Part shown: positions 11,301 through 26,300 of the stretch, piece by piece
How the letters are laid out: each line of letters opens with the position of its first letter
Position numbering within the stretch: position 1 is the first letter of the stretch
Source: Owenia fusiformis
Lineage: Eukaryota; Annelida; Polychaeta; Sabellida; Oweniidae
Assembly (NCBI GenBank): GCA_903813345.2
Contig: CAIIXF020000012.1
Span: 30,965,001 to 31,029,000, forward strand
Reading direction: 5' to 3'
Length of the DNA stretch: 64,000 nt
Position numbers and translations under genes: made by a program
The notes under the pieces: generated by a model
Told to the model about the DNA's origin: nothing
Seen by the model: only the letters and a program-made list of their open reading frames with translations
Database searches by the model: none

Positions 11301-14300
11301 GCAAGTTCATGCAGCTGACCCAAGATCAAAGAGTATTCGTAGTAAGTGAGTGGCTCATCGTCGGATTATCGTTAGGGACAGATTAAGGGCGCTGTTCAAT
11401 AAAAGAGTGATTGCCTTGAACCACGAGATTGAGTGGCCACCGAGATCCCCAGACCTGACACCCTGCGACTTCTTCATTTGGGGTTATCTCAAGGGTAAAG
11501 TATTCACAACACCACCAAGAGACGTTGATGATCTAAGGGCCAGGAATGTTGCAGCAGTGGAGGATCTAAGGGGACAGAGAGACATCAACAGGGATGCAGT
11601 ACGTGCGATGAGATCTAGGGCAGACACCTGCCTTGAAAGGAATGGGGGTCATGTTTAAGGACACTGGGGTTAAAACAACTTTGAATGGACATTGGGATTT
11701 AAAAGGGGTGTTAAATATGATATGTGTAATTTTAATTGGAATAAATGAGTAAAAGAGTGATATCCTGATGTTTGTTGTTACTTATCACTTTGTTATGATG
11801 GTGAAATTGACTTGGCTGAAAGTGGTACAAACTCATTTCTGACATGGTCACTTAAATCCCTTATAACTCAGTCAACCGGGAAGGAAAATAGACAACTTTG
11901 GTATCATAAGAAAGAAGACATCATAATCTATCAGATGGTAGCTGTGAAATTTTTCTATCATTATTCATATTTGAGAAATAAGCAATCTATTGCTGGTTTC
12001 CTTTTTTTGGGACACCCTGTATATGTCATATGACTTCATTTTCAGATCACAGTTTCATAAGCCAAATGAAACCATATAAAAATGAAAATAAAAAGGCAAT
12101 GGAAGAAAGTACAAAACAAGTACATGATAAGACAATAATCTAGCAGCTTAATGCTTAATGGAAAGAAATAATTCACTTGACAAAATAAATGTCTTCATTA
12201 TATTATTCCACCTGCCTGGCTATATGCCAGTTTATCAAGCACTCAAAATGATTGTATACATATATCAGGTATTAGGCTTGTACAGTACATGAAGTTTGGC
12301 TGCTCATTCATTTTAGAGAGAAAAAATGTAAAATTAGCATGAAAAAATAGCATATCCATATACAAGGGGCGATCCATATATTCTGATAAAAATGCTCTCA
12401 TTTTGTGATTTTTTTCACATATTCCTCTCATTTTTTCAGAACTTGAAGATTATGTAATTACACATACAATGCTAAAAATATTATAGCTATATCTGTATAA
12501 ACTGTAAACCGCACTATCATTTCTCTAGATTTTCATGCCAAGACCTCTGATTCCAAAACAAAAACTTAACTGCCCCAAGGTGAGCTTCTTTATCATCATT
12601 AAACACCATTTATCTTTACGATAACAGAGATCAAAATACAAATTTATATTTCAAACATCTGCGGAAATCATCAGAGAACATTTAATCTTATTTTTACAAC
12701 CTACACTTGATCTGGACGTAAAGCATCAAATAACAGGTACATCTCCTATAATAAAATTGCTTTTTGGTACTGGGTTGTTTTACTTGCACCCTGGAGTTCC
12801 TAACTTCTAACTCATCTAATTTTCACTATTTCAGAGTCATATTTTTCTGGAATTGAGCAGAGCCGTTCTGGAAACCAACTAGTTTGATAAAAACCAAAAC
12901 AAAAAGTGGGCCCAAATTTGGAATATTTTAGGCCCATTTTCTTCATGATCATGATTTGGCCTAAAATTAAAAGTAAGGCCTTAACTTAATGTTACACAGT
13001 AATGCCCAAAAAGGCCCACTTATTGGGGCCTTTGCCAATTTTTTCCTGGGCCCGAATGGGGGGGGGGGGGCTTGGGCCTTCCCCCAGATCTGCCAGTGTT
13101 GGGAATAAATATTATGTGTCCACCACATTGTGGAGGTGAGGCGACTGTAATCTTTAAAAGGTATTAGAACAGAGAGAGTCTTTGGCATGAGTTCTAGATA
13201 AATAAACTGGGAATGCATATTGTATGTATAGATGAAATGATGTTAATATAAACATTTTCTGAAATGGGTCAAGTCTTTGGTAAACTATTTGGTCAATAGT
13301 CACTTAAGGGTTTATACAGTGCATACCCTTTGGATTCTCAAAAGGAGTATCTTATGAGGCACTAGGAGCAAATAGAAGACTTTTATGAATAGGTTGGTCA
13401 TCAGAATATTTTGAAGGTGTATTTATTGTGACACCATATGCCATCAGCAGCCGTGTACACTGATATTGTAAGACAAGACAAGATATTGTAAGACATGAGG
13501 GCATAATATGTTTTCTCATTTATCAAATTTTTGACATTTTATGAGTTCATTGAAGGACTGTACTCATTGTGACATCATCTGACATCAGCATGTACTCTGT
13601 AAGACAAGACAAAATGAGGGCATAATATCATATTATATCATATCATGTGTCCTCATTAATCAACAAACAAATTCCATGACATCTAATGAGCTCACTGAAG
13701 AATGACTCTATTCATTGTGACATCATATGACATCACCATGTACTCTGGTATTGTAAGACAAGAAAAGATGAGGGCATAATATCATATGTGTCCTCATTAA
13801 TCAGCAAATAAATTTCATGACATCTTATGAGCTCACTGAAGAATGACTGTACTCATTGTGACATCATATGACATGATTTAACAACAACAAAAACTAGAAT
13901 ACAATAATATGACATCATAGTGAACAACAAACATAAATGTGACCTCATGTGAATTCCCATGAAAAAGTTCACATTTTTATGTCTAAAAATGGAACTTGAG
14001 CTTCACAGCATCATTTTCCTGAAATAGCTTACTCATATAAAAAAGACACATTTTCACAAAAATTGATGATCTCATAATACATTGCATGGTTAATTACCTA
14101 GAAACGCAAGACCATGAGTCACGATTCCCTTATTTGTAAGGAGCACCTGTTATAATACAACAAAAAATACAATTTTAAGAGTCACTACAATGTGAATGTT
14201 TGATGTCATTGATTCGGATAAATTGGTTTAAAAAATGAATAATTCATTTTTGATGATCTTGAAAGTCTGATAACAGAGTTTAAAATAAAAAATCCTTTTT

Positions 14301-17300
14301 CTCTGTAATTTAATTTAGACCTACTCTTTAGGAGCCTCGTTGAATTGTGGTTTGTACAACTATCTTTAAATTCTGACTGCAAGGTTCTTTACAGTTAATT
14401 AAACCAGTGCTCATTTTCCCAGGCACAAATGATGTCATCGTTTAAATAATGCATAAAATACAAATTGCTGGATGGTTTCCATTAAAACTCGATGTCTGCT
14501 ATCCCAATAAAACCCGTCTAAGTGGAACACCTTTGATACCTCTAAAAAGTGTTCCACTTGGGGAGTGTTCCACTTCTAGAGGTTAATTTAACATTAAGTC
14601 AGTTGGTCTTTGGACTCTGAAAAGTGTTCCACTCTTTTTAATCACTGGGATAGGCCAAAAGTGTTCATAATAGAAGGTGTTCACATTTCAATATTATTTT
14701 TCACAATGAAGTCAATGGGAGACTGAGACTAACATACATAAAGTGTTCATATTAAAAAGTTGATAAGATATATACAAGTTTAACTACATATAATGCATAT
14801 AAAAAAGAAGATCTAAAATGGTGTTAAATCAAATAAAAAAAATCAAATAAACCATATACTGCAGTAAAACCCAACAACACCATTGACTCACCAGGCCCGT
14901 AGCCAGGATTTGCCAAGGGGGGTTCAGTTTTCAAAACTTTCCAGGGGGGGGTTCACATATGACAATTTTGGCCCAAATATGGCTAAAATTACTTGACTAA
15001 GTGCTCAAAATGATGAAAAACTGCATGATTTTGAAAGAATTTTTGGCTAGGGGGGGGGGGGTTGCCCGAACCCTGAATTCTCCCATTGACTTCATTGTGA
15101 ACACCTTTTTCATTTTGCCACTTGTTTGATTCATTTTACCAGTTGTCTGAAACTTTAAAAGGACTTCTGCTGAATACATTTTATATTTACCAGTCACAGC
15201 TGTATAATCATTACTGTAGCTGTATTTGTAAAGAAACAACAAAGGGCAATATTAGAATTCAACCCCTATTAACCATTCAAGTTGTAAACAAATCAACACA
15301 GAATAGGCCACTGTTTTCTGATTGTTTTCACCTTCTTTGAGAACTCATCACTTTTGCATTTTTGAGGTAAAATGTTGGCCCTGGTATATCTCTTGTCTAA
15401 CCACAAATATACAAAGCCCACCTTATGCATGACCTTTGATAAGTAAAACAGCACATGGTAGCCATGTTTTATAATCCAAAATCAAGTATGAAGAGATGGA
15501 ACTTGGGAACATTGAAATACACAGGTTTGGAGGTAATACTCTGAATTGTATATAAGTACAAGAAAATCTTGGAGTTTATTCAAATTTTAGAGAGAAATTA
15601 GGGGAAATATGCAAGAAATTTTAAATGACAGGTTTATCAAGAGACACCACCTGTCTGTGGAGTTCCATTGTATTCTTGCTTATTTCACTCCATTTCTCCA
15701 TTTGATTTCATTGAATTTCCATACAATTTGGAATACCAGTTATGGATCTGTTTCCTTTAATCGCTGCTTACTCCACTCTTTTGTCATTTATTGTGCATTT
15801 GAAAAACAACCCCCCCCCCTTCCCCCTGTGGCATCTATGTTTGATCCATGATCTAACAAGGAACATGAAAGTGACTTGTTGAAACCATGTGTCAACAGAT
15901 AAGATTGCAAGTTTCATTGGTGCTTTGAGCATTAATGCTATGGGGAAGTGGTCGGTTTATTTGGTCATGCATATGGTTTTCTTCATTCTCTATTTCAGAC
16001 CATTACCTAGGGTTCAAATTTTACCAATGCAAAAATAACTTTATTTATCAAATGCTGGTTGATCAAAGAATTGTAAAGTTAATGAGAAAAGGAAATAAGT
16101 TTAAAAAAATTTGTGCCAAAAATAAAATGAAATCTAACAGAGGTGTGAACAGAAGTAGTGATGACGGATGATTTGATGTCAGCTTTTATCTCAACTGCCT
16201 GCAAATCTACTGATGAGCTCATAATATTATTATGAAGAACAGTGTTCGTTTTATGCATTTAACACTTTCTCCTTTCACCCTGAGGACCGGTAGTAATGTG
16301 AGTTGAATATGATTTAGTATATCTAGTGCATATTCTAGTTTTGATTGGTCAGTTGGGTTTTGATGGAAACAGAAGTGAAATCAAACTTTTGAAAAGGGTC
16401 CTCATTTTTAGTGATGCAGAACATATGCACAAATGCATAGCTGTCAAGGTGTCAACAGGCACTTAAGAAACCAGATAAAAAGCATCATGCTGTCATGTTT
16501 TAAAATGGAAAATAGAGTTAAAAAGAGTGGAATCAGCAAGGAATGAAGTATATAGGCATGTAGTCAACACTCTAAATTGTATAGAAACGCAATAAAATTA
16601 GACACTTCATTCAAATTTTATCGAGATATGTTTGAAACGAATATGAGCAGACGGACAGTTGAATCGCAAGTAAAGACAAGTGTCAGACATAACCCAGGAA
16701 GACCATGTCGCTCAAAAATAAACATTTAACCTAAATGTTATTTCTTAGAAGAGATTGCAGTAGACAGTGATCTCTAAGTGACCAAACATTGAAGTGCTTC
16801 CTGCAAATATGGATAATTTGTACTTCGCAACCAACCATTAGAATTGGGGAACTACTTTTTCCTCCCTACCAATTAAAAGAAATTGGATAAAAAATGTTCA
16901 AATAATGTTTCAGAATGTAACCCAATTCAGTTACAAAGTATTCGTTTTTCCTTCAACAGCCGATTAAATGAATGTTTTTAAGAAAATGTTAGATGCCTCA
17001 TATTCCCAAGTTCTATTCATAATTCCCCATGCACTATTTAGAGCAAGACTTTTGTTTGATTACTTTCAAAACCCATTTTTCTTCTTTCTCAGTTTCTATG
17101 AGAAAATTCACAAATATAGTATCACCAATTCAACTCAGTCTCCTTAGTCATCATGCTTTTCAATTGAAATAGAATCAAGATGAATGTGACAAAAATATTC
17201 AATTGATTTGAGGTTACAGTGACCTGTAAGTCTGGTAATGAAAAAGTACTTTAATGATGTCTATTTAGTATGCACCTCTTGTTATGATGTTTTTTCTTTT

Positions 17301-20300
17301 TCTTGCCAAATGTTGATTTTTGACATTTCTGTATTCAGTTACAGTAAGACCTGTCTCATCTGAATGCCTCTGGGACCAGCCAAGTGTTTGGGTTAGCAGG
17401 TGTTCATATTTCAAGGTTTTATAAACATGTAAGTCAATTGGAGATAACAAAATTGGAACAGAGATAAAGTGTTCACATTGAGAGGTGTTCAGATTAGAGA
17501 GGTGTTCAGATATACAGGTTTCATTGTCTATGAATTTAGAAAAACGTGATAATTCATGTAAAAATGAGTGATGATTCATGTAAAACAGTAATGATTCATG
17601 TAAAAATGAGTGATGATTCATGTAAAAATGAGTGATGATTCATGTAAAACTGAGTGATGATTCATATATCAAAACAGGTTTCTACTTTTCAGCTCATGTT
17701 TAAACATCATAACCTTATGCATGTACATCTTTTGGCCCACACGTGAATCTAATGATTTAAAATGCAATCAATTAATGGATGTATAGTCTACAGTAAAACC
17801 TGCACAATGGAACACAATTGGAACACCTCTATTAGTTAAACACACTAAAAGTATATGACCCATTGCAGGCTTTATGTAAAATGAACTTCTGCAAGTGTGG
17901 AACACGTGTGTGAAAGTTCTGTTAATGTAAAATGAACACACTTTTTATGTAAATGAACACACTTATACATATTGGAAAATGTGAATGTATAGGAGGTCAA
18001 ATTATAATTTAGTAAATGTTTGTTTTGACGGTGTGCTAGAACAAGAAGGCATTTTGCATGTGAGATCCTGCATGTCTTGGCACTCTGTCGTTAAAAATAT
18101 TTATAAAATATTGTACGTTCTTTCAGACAAATCCCACTCGTTACTTGATGTTCCCTTCATATCATTTGATCATTATAGGCTATGATTATCAAATTGTTGT
18201 CAAAATTAATGTTGGTCAAAATGTGGACAAGAATAGCAATACTGTATCATGTCTTTGCCCTGCTCCATCCTCTTAGTACCCCATCCCCTTCTAACACCCC
18301 CCCCTCCCTTTGCCTAACACCAAGTAATTTATCAAAGACTAAGTAGAACATATTATATTGCATTCATAATTAAAGGAAATGCCCCCACAAAACCACCTTA
18401 CACTAATAACCAGCATCTTCAACGGAAACCATATTTTAGAAACAAGTTATTGATGAGAGACCACCTTGCCTAAAGCCAATTGTACTAAAATAAACTTCCT
18501 GACCAACTAAGGATACGATATCTCCTCACTCCATGTGGTAGCCATGAAATTATGTTACATCCCTAACTCCCATCAGCTAGCTAGTCGCAGTATTCTCCAA
18601 TTTAACAGTGCTCTCCCCAGGAATTTTTTGTTTGGAGGATTTTGTTATTTTTTAAACAACATTTAGGAATTTTCAACTTTATGTGCAACATTTTTGGATT
18701 TTGTAATTTTTGTGCAACTGTTACGAATTTTGTAATTTTTTGTGTAACATTTTAGGATTTTCTAGTTTTTCACTGTATCATTTTAGAGTAATACTGAATT
18801 AATGGAGAGTGTTATGAAATACATGGAGGTGCTGTGCCTCAGAGATTCAAATATGGGAAATAGCACATGATTTGAATGCTGGAAATGTCTCAAGGTCTCA
18901 AATGTAGATTACATGACCTTTTATGGGGGGTTACCTGTTATAAAAGTCTAAATGAGCCAAGAGCATTAAATTAGTTACCAGACGGTTTCTCCCAAAGGAG
19001 ACTTGATCTTTCCTTTGTACCCAATTGCCCATTTAAGATCATCTCCTTCTGGTTTGGGTGATGAGTCATGCAAATCATCAAAGGCCATAACATTGATACC
19101 ACAAGGTGCATATAAAACTTGGAAAAGATATTCAGGAAAAGCCAACATGACCTGGGGTAAGGAAAAGATGACTCACACTTGTGGAAAAAACCTTCACCCA
19201 AAATATCTGTCTGCTCAGGCATTTTTCACTCATTTCTCTCTAAAATTTGAATAAAGTCTATCATTTTCTGGCGTTTCTATACAATTTGAGGAATTCCCTT
19301 TTTGCATGTTCTTTTATACCTAGATTGATCCACTATTTTCTATTGAATTTTGCATTTCAAAACATGACCCTTATGTGGATTTTATCACGGTTCATTGTTT
19401 TTACATCTGTTTCCTTTATAACAATCATTCCTCTAAGTAGGGTAGACACATTGCACTTGGCAGTAAACAAAATCTTCTGTCTGTCATGTGTTAAAGATAC
19501 AAGACAAGCAATATACATGTGTAGTCCCAAAATTACCCTGGGGGCTAGTGGTAATTTTTACCCTCTAAATATGGGACATAGCCAATTTATTTTTTTTAGC
19601 CAGTGTCTGCTTAGTGTTATATTTACAGGCCTGTCAACTGTCCCGCAATTTGCGTATTTGTCACGCATTTGCTGAGGAATTTGAAGTCACGCCAGTTATT
19701 TTTGCGTGACAGAAAATGTCACGCAAATACGCATTTTACCTGGTAATTGTCAAGCAAAAATATTTCTGTAGAAAAATTTCTAAAAAAGATCGTCTACACA
19801 GCAAAAATATGAACGCCGGAAAAAAATGTACGCATTTCGTTCGGACTTTTCACGCGAATTTGCCCCCCCCCCCCCCCCCCCCCCCCGTTGATGGATTTTT
19901 GAAACGCAAGCGCGAAAAATTTGAGGTGTTCAAAATTTGGCAAGATGTAATAAAATTTAAACCAAGGTGTTCAAAATTTGGATCAAGGTGTTCAGATTTG
20001 GACCAAGGTGTCCACATTGTGAGGAGAGGTGTTCAACATTTCCAAGTCACTCATGTTAGGTGTTCCCAAGTTGACAGGCCTGTATTTACAAAACAGGTTA
20101 TGACACTTCTCCATTAGATCTCACTTAAATAAGTTTTCTCCTCCCAGAGCACACTTTGAGTGTGTGTTTACATTTTTTCCACTCATAGTAAACACCTTGT
20201 AATGGCACATGCATGTACTTCACAATTTGAAAGGAAAATAATGGGCTTGGTTTCAATCTTTTTAACTTAACTTTTAACTTTTATTTGGGATTAGTCCTCC

Positions 20301-23300
20301 TTGGTTAAAGAATCAGGAATCAAAGGCAATTCAAAATTACCAGAGGCTAAGTTTACATGTTTTTGGTAAAGTTATAATGAGTTGGTATCCCCACATCATG
20401 ACAAGCATCAACCCATTAAGTAGATCTATTCATTATGGTAAACCAAACAATTATTCAGTTTCACTCAACTAAATGCATTTACACTTTGAGATGGGTCTTT
20501 GTTCTCTGCAACTCAGTATGTTGCATGGACACAAGAAAATTGCTCTCTTTTATGATTGAAAAATGGGGAGCCCAAGAGAAGGAAAGGGAATGGGCCAACA
20601 GTAGGATCGTTAATGGCTATAATCAAATTAAGCTAGGAACTTTCCCCATTTCCAAAAATAAGCATCATGAAGATCAACCCTTTCCACTGTTCCATGCTTT
20701 TTTTTTTATAGAATTTTCAGTGAACGGACCAATATTCTAAAACATTTCTATATAATTTTAGAGGGTTTTTAACACATGCCTATTTACTTTATTCAATCAA
20801 GTAGAACCTCCTTCCCCCTCCCTCAACACTATCTATTCACCACTCTCTCCTGGAAAGAGTAGGGGGGGGGGTTAAATGAGGGGTAAAAGTAATTTTAACA
20901 AAATAGGAACATCTTTTGGTATGTTACACACTGATTATATATGTGATCTTAAATGCAAAGTGTCCCATTTTTTGTGGTGCAACCTGTAGACCAATAAATT
21001 TTTTCTTACCATTTTTTGACCCAACTGTCCATGGCTCATCAGCGTCAAAATGTGTGTCTCCAGCACGATCGTCAGTCCCCGGGAAAAATGCATGAGCCAG
21101 CACCATACCTGTACAAAATATATCTACTTTAAACATAAACCAATGTAACATTATTGGAGCAGAATAGGCATGTGGGAAAAATTTACAAAAGAATGATGTA
21201 CACATTTTCAATTGAAACTTTATTTTCTAACCCACATACACTCCCCTCCATAAGTTTGGCAACTAGTGGGTCACTTATCAAAACCATTGCAATTAGAATG
21301 AATTAAACAATTTAAAGTAAACTTTCAGTTGCCAAACTTATGGAGGGGAGTGTAGCCACAGATGCTTACCTTGTCCATCAAAAGGATAGCCATCATTATG
21401 GAAGTGCCTACCAAAGAGTAGGTAGATATCAGCATGATCAGCTGTGTCAATCTTAGAGAAATCTAAGTTAGTGACTCCACTCCATACCCTGAATGCTTTG
21501 TCTATAGCGTCTTCTATAGTGTAACGGGACAATTTAGGTGAATAGTTTAGAAACCTGCAAAGGATGAGATTATGAAAGTTAGTCTATTGCAAGTTTAAAT
21601 GAAATGTTGCATTGTGTTGTATTGTATTGCATTTTGTTGTACTGTATTGCATTGTATTGTATTTCATTGAATTGTATATTACTGTGTTTCATTCGCTTAT
21701 TGCATTGATTTGCATTTGCAGTTTGTTGTGTAACTTTATACTGAATTGAATAATGATCCATTGCATTGCATTTTGTTTCATTGCATGATGTTGTATTTTA
21801 TTGCATTGAGCTATGTTGCATTAAATTGTGGTGTATTGCAATTTATTGCATTGCATTATACTGTATTGTAATATTTTATATAGTATGGCACTGTATTGTA
21901 TTATGTTGTGTTGAATTGAATTGTGATTACATTTCAATGAGTTGTATTGCATTACATTTTGGTTTGCATTATGCCGTATTAAATATCGTATTCATAGTAC
22001 AACATATTGTATTATGTAGATTGTATTGCATTAGTATTGCATGACGTTGTATTGCAATATGCTGTATTATATATGTTGTGATATACTGTCACGACTGTGC
22101 CACATTATCTAATTTTGCAGTTGTTTATCTCATTGTATTGTATTTTATTGTATTGTATTGTATTGTATTGTATTGCATTTGAATTGTGTTGCATTTGCAT
22201 TGAATACATCTGATTCTGTTTGTCCACAGAAGTTACATAATCATGAGATACTTATGGATGAAGTAATGTTGTACACCATGTGTCAAATAAACAGTAACAG
22301 TTTTATTTAGTATTTGGAAGAGGCAAATAAATAAATAAACAAAACATAGATAAATATTTAGGATAGTTTTGTAGAACACGGTCAAGTTCACCAAGAAGTA
22401 TTTCTCAAGTGTTTGTTTTTATTACACAATGTGTTATTGTCGCCCAGATACAGGGTGGCCCCCAAAAAGCATATTCTTCATTTTTGGAGGGTTCTTTTTT
22501 TTGGGTCACCCTGTATGCAAATAAAGTAGGTTAAATCAATCAATCATTAATCAATCAATCAATTCAATCAATCAACCAATCAATATGTCATGAGGTAGTG
22601 TATAGATTTTTGAGCATGTTGCAAATGTGTACGTTTTTTGCCCCGATTGTGATCATTTAGAAAGAGGTATATTTCATCATTCTACCTCACTGTATTACGT
22701 AACAAAGAGACTATATGAGAGAGCGGTCAGCTGCTGGTTAATCACTTGTGGTTTAGCTTGCTTAACACTAAGAGCTCATGCAGCATGGCTGCTATTTACC
22801 CTTTGTTTTCCTTTGAGGATTAAATGTTAAATTCAGATACCAAAGAAAGTGAACTTGTTACTTAAAGTAGATATGTTATTTCGTAATAATTTCAATTTTT
22901 TAAAGTGCCATGAATGGCCTAAGTTAAATGTTAGTTTTTTAAAAAGAAAAGGGATATATCACTTGTTCCGGAGGAATCTATTTATTAAAAAGAAATTGCG
23001 GACTGTGGCAAGATAAATTATAGGATGACTGTCCGAGGAGAGGATGTTACCAGGAAAAATATCGGTTTGATGTCTTAAAAGACTAGGCTACCGGTTCTAG
23101 AGCCCGTTCTAGAGTTATGTTCCAGTTGCAGATGCACGTACAGTCTCTCCAATTTTCTATTACTCGAAGTAATGAAGCCAACACTGCAAGATTGGTAATA
23201 TAATAATTTTTTATATGTAACCGTTAAAGGTTTGTTTTTTAAGTGAAATGAAACCTCAAATGTGAGGATGTCAAATGGCCAGCATGTGAATGTTGGAATC

Positions 23301-26300
23301 ATCCAACTAAAAAGGGAGTTCCTCCCAAAAATGAAACTTTAAAGGCAAGGATGTCAAATGGCTGGCATGCGAAAAATTTGAGCCACCCAATAGTTGACTA
23401 TAAAGGGAGTTCCTCTCAAAAATAGGATGCATGTAGATTAAAACTATGTAGATTAAACCTAAGTCCCTTGCTTGGAATCATTTAATTGTTGGTAATGGGA
23501 GTTCCTCCCAAATAGAACACAGGTATATTCCAGCGTTACACTGCTTGGAATATCTGTAATTACTGAAGAATGGAAGTTCATTCCGAAACTGTTTAAGTAT
23601 ATACTTGATGGAATTTTTTTCCCATTTCATCTTCTTTAAGAAGAATGAAAAAATTAAAGATGCTTGTTTGTAGCCATGCATGACACAAATGTAGAAACCC
23701 ATTATGTTCAGTAACTAATCCTGTTTTGAGGAAGTTGCTAGCTAGAGCTGCCCCAGCTCGGATCAAATTGTAGCAATAGATTCGCAAAAACGTGTTTTTC
23801 CAACTTACTATGACCCCTGATGGAGATTGAAATACAATAAAGCTAATAAATTTGAATTTGTGCACCCTTTTGAAGGCATTGCTACTAAGAAACATTACAA
23901 TTGGGCAAAATAAGCCACAATTTTCAGTATAAATTCTCAGAGCCAATCCAGCGTCAACTTTTTCAGACTGATAAGCAAGTCTTTTTGCATCATGGCAATC
24001 GCATCTGTCCCAGATCAAGTGCTATGGTAATAGAGCTAAGGTAGTTTGAAATGTATTTTTAACAGGAATCATAATATCCTTATATATCTTTTAAAACTAG
24101 ATTAAAATGGAGAAATTAGCACAGTGAGTGCAGGGAAATGATAACTTTTCATTAAAACTTGACTTTTATCCAACTCTATCTTTGAGGATTGAGGTCCATG
24201 CCTCAAACAACTTGACTAAGACTTTATCTTCTTTCGAAAAGTTAAACAATCTTAAGTGTGGATGATCCAAAATTGAAACTTCTAAACAGACATTTGGCCT
24301 TATACAGAAAGAATACTAGATATAGCATCATAAGACATCATAAAAATCACACACTTTGATGGGAATGTTTAAGATTAAAATTACTTGAAAGTATCAGCTT
24401 TTTAGCTAGGTCACTAATTTTTTAGAAAATGATGCTTTAAATGCATAAACTGTGAAGTCAGTGTTATCACTTTTCATCTTTATTCATACAGTATGTATTA
24501 CATTAATGTCGGTACTTTGACAGATATTAGTCATATAAAAATGCATGCACACAAAACATTGTGCCTACTTGGGAAGGACACATGAGAAACAGTTCTAAGG
24601 ATAGCATAGAATCAATGTGAAATCACAGCTTGCTAACCTTATTACATAAGCATGAGCATCTTTTTCAAAGGTCATTGGGTTTGTGTCTTTATTGTTGCAA
24701 CTTATGATAATCTCCTACTTTTTCAATACATGAATCTTGAATAAGATGAAAGTAAGGCATGAAACATCAGAGGCAATTATGAAGCAATTATATCATTATC
24801 AAATGATTCTAATGTAGCTGGCAGACTGGGGAACAATGAAATCCAGTGACTCAATCAGTCATGGTGTCCAAGACATGACCCTCTTCACTGATGCATCAGG
24901 GAGTGGTTGATGCTGTGTATGAAATGGCATTTTTGAAGGCAGCCCTTGCTCTTCTAAAGAAGATAATAGTATGACTTAAATTACTTAGAAAGAATCTACA
25001 TCAAAAGTTGGCCTAATAATGTGTGACTATATGACTCTCATAGTTCAAACTTTATAAATGGGACGAAATCTTTGCTTGCACACATAAAATGATTGTAAAG
25101 GTATTCAATGCTCATCCATGGTATAGTCTAGTGTGAGTACATTTACTTTGGAAGTAGATGCAGAATCCAAATATGAAAACATTTGTGCTTATGAAAATGT
25201 AATTACTTGAGTTGCAAACCCTTTTAAAGGTTCCCTAATATAAGTTTTATGTTGCTTTAGAGTACTAATTGAGACACATTTTGTGATCTTGAATCTAAGA
25301 TGAAGATAATCATATCATAATGATATAGGGTTGTCTATGTTTTTTGATAAAATCTTTCAAAAGAAAGAAATGCACAAAGGGCACAACATTCCTTTGTTTG
25401 TGTCTAAAAACCAGAACCTGGTGAACATGCAAAGTTGCATCTTTGGGCTTACTCTCTCACCTTCCAAAGAGGAGGGGGTGGGGGGGGGGGGGTGGTGATA
25501 TACATGTACTCAGTAGTCATTACAGTATACCCAGTTTTGCCAACAAGCAAAGTTCTAAATATTTTTTCAATTATACAAGTTATTGTTAGCTGCCCCAGCT
25601 ATCCAAGTGTTGAATACTAGTATTGAAGTTTTCTATAAAGCAAACACTTTTGATAACACTTTCTAAAGATACCCAATCTTTACTTGGAATATCCATGTAA
25701 GCTATAAGTTATAATTATATTTAACAAGATTAGGCCTGACAGAGGCTTTTTTTGGACATCTACATATTTAATGTAATTAGATATGCTCATTCCTGTAGCA
25801 CTGTATACTTTACATCACCTCAGATAAATAAGTATTTCACTAAAAATGAAAGTATTTCATTGTTTGTCAATGTGCGTGGCTTAGCGCTAACTACATGCAA
25901 ATTGTCATAAAACATGACACCTCATTTCATATGAGATGTTTTAAGTAAAACAGAAGATGCTATGAGTAGCAGAATGGATGCAGATAAGCATTGCATTTTT
26001 CACATCTAGAGATCACCCTATGCAGACAGAGCCTGTGGGAAATATTGGGTGCGGCGCAAATGAGCGGAGGGTGCGGAGCTAACGGTCATTTTTGAATTTG
26101 AAATTGGGATATTTCTGAAACTAAGCCGTTTTGGGACTTCAAATATACCAAGATATGTGTATTTGACACCAAATATCAATAAAATTGTGAAAATAGTAGT
26201 GCAATTCATTTTATAGCGACGCAGTATGCCTTAAACATTTCCCAGACCTATATATTTTGAGACTATCCTTTTAATACTGCGTCCCCAGCATTCATAAAAA

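Larger units (their letters stand above)
9353..21009 (-). other. MMP intron 4 (11.7 kb)
   Basis: A large intron with about ten identifiable repeat elements (listed separately) and otherwise AT-rich unique DNA. Dispersed sequences related to ttctctctaaaatttgaat followed by a tttctatacaatttgga string occur at about 9815-9880, 15540-15600, 16560-16640 and 19225-19300. Similar text recurs at 31200-31260 and 41670-41740, so this is another low-copy repeat family with unclear ends. Confidence 0.55.

Noticed and set aside
17265-17621. 118-codon minus frame starting with repeated HSFLHE words.
   Set aside because: Translation of the 20-23 bp minisatellite plus an adjoining MITE.
19716-20117. 133-codon plus frame with a polyproline run.
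   Set aside because: The proline run is the 24-C tract; the frame lies within a MITE.
21579-22044. Open frames rich in Q/N/Y or C/I/V on both strands.
   Set aside because: They come from the degenerate (TATTG/TTGCA)n repeat.
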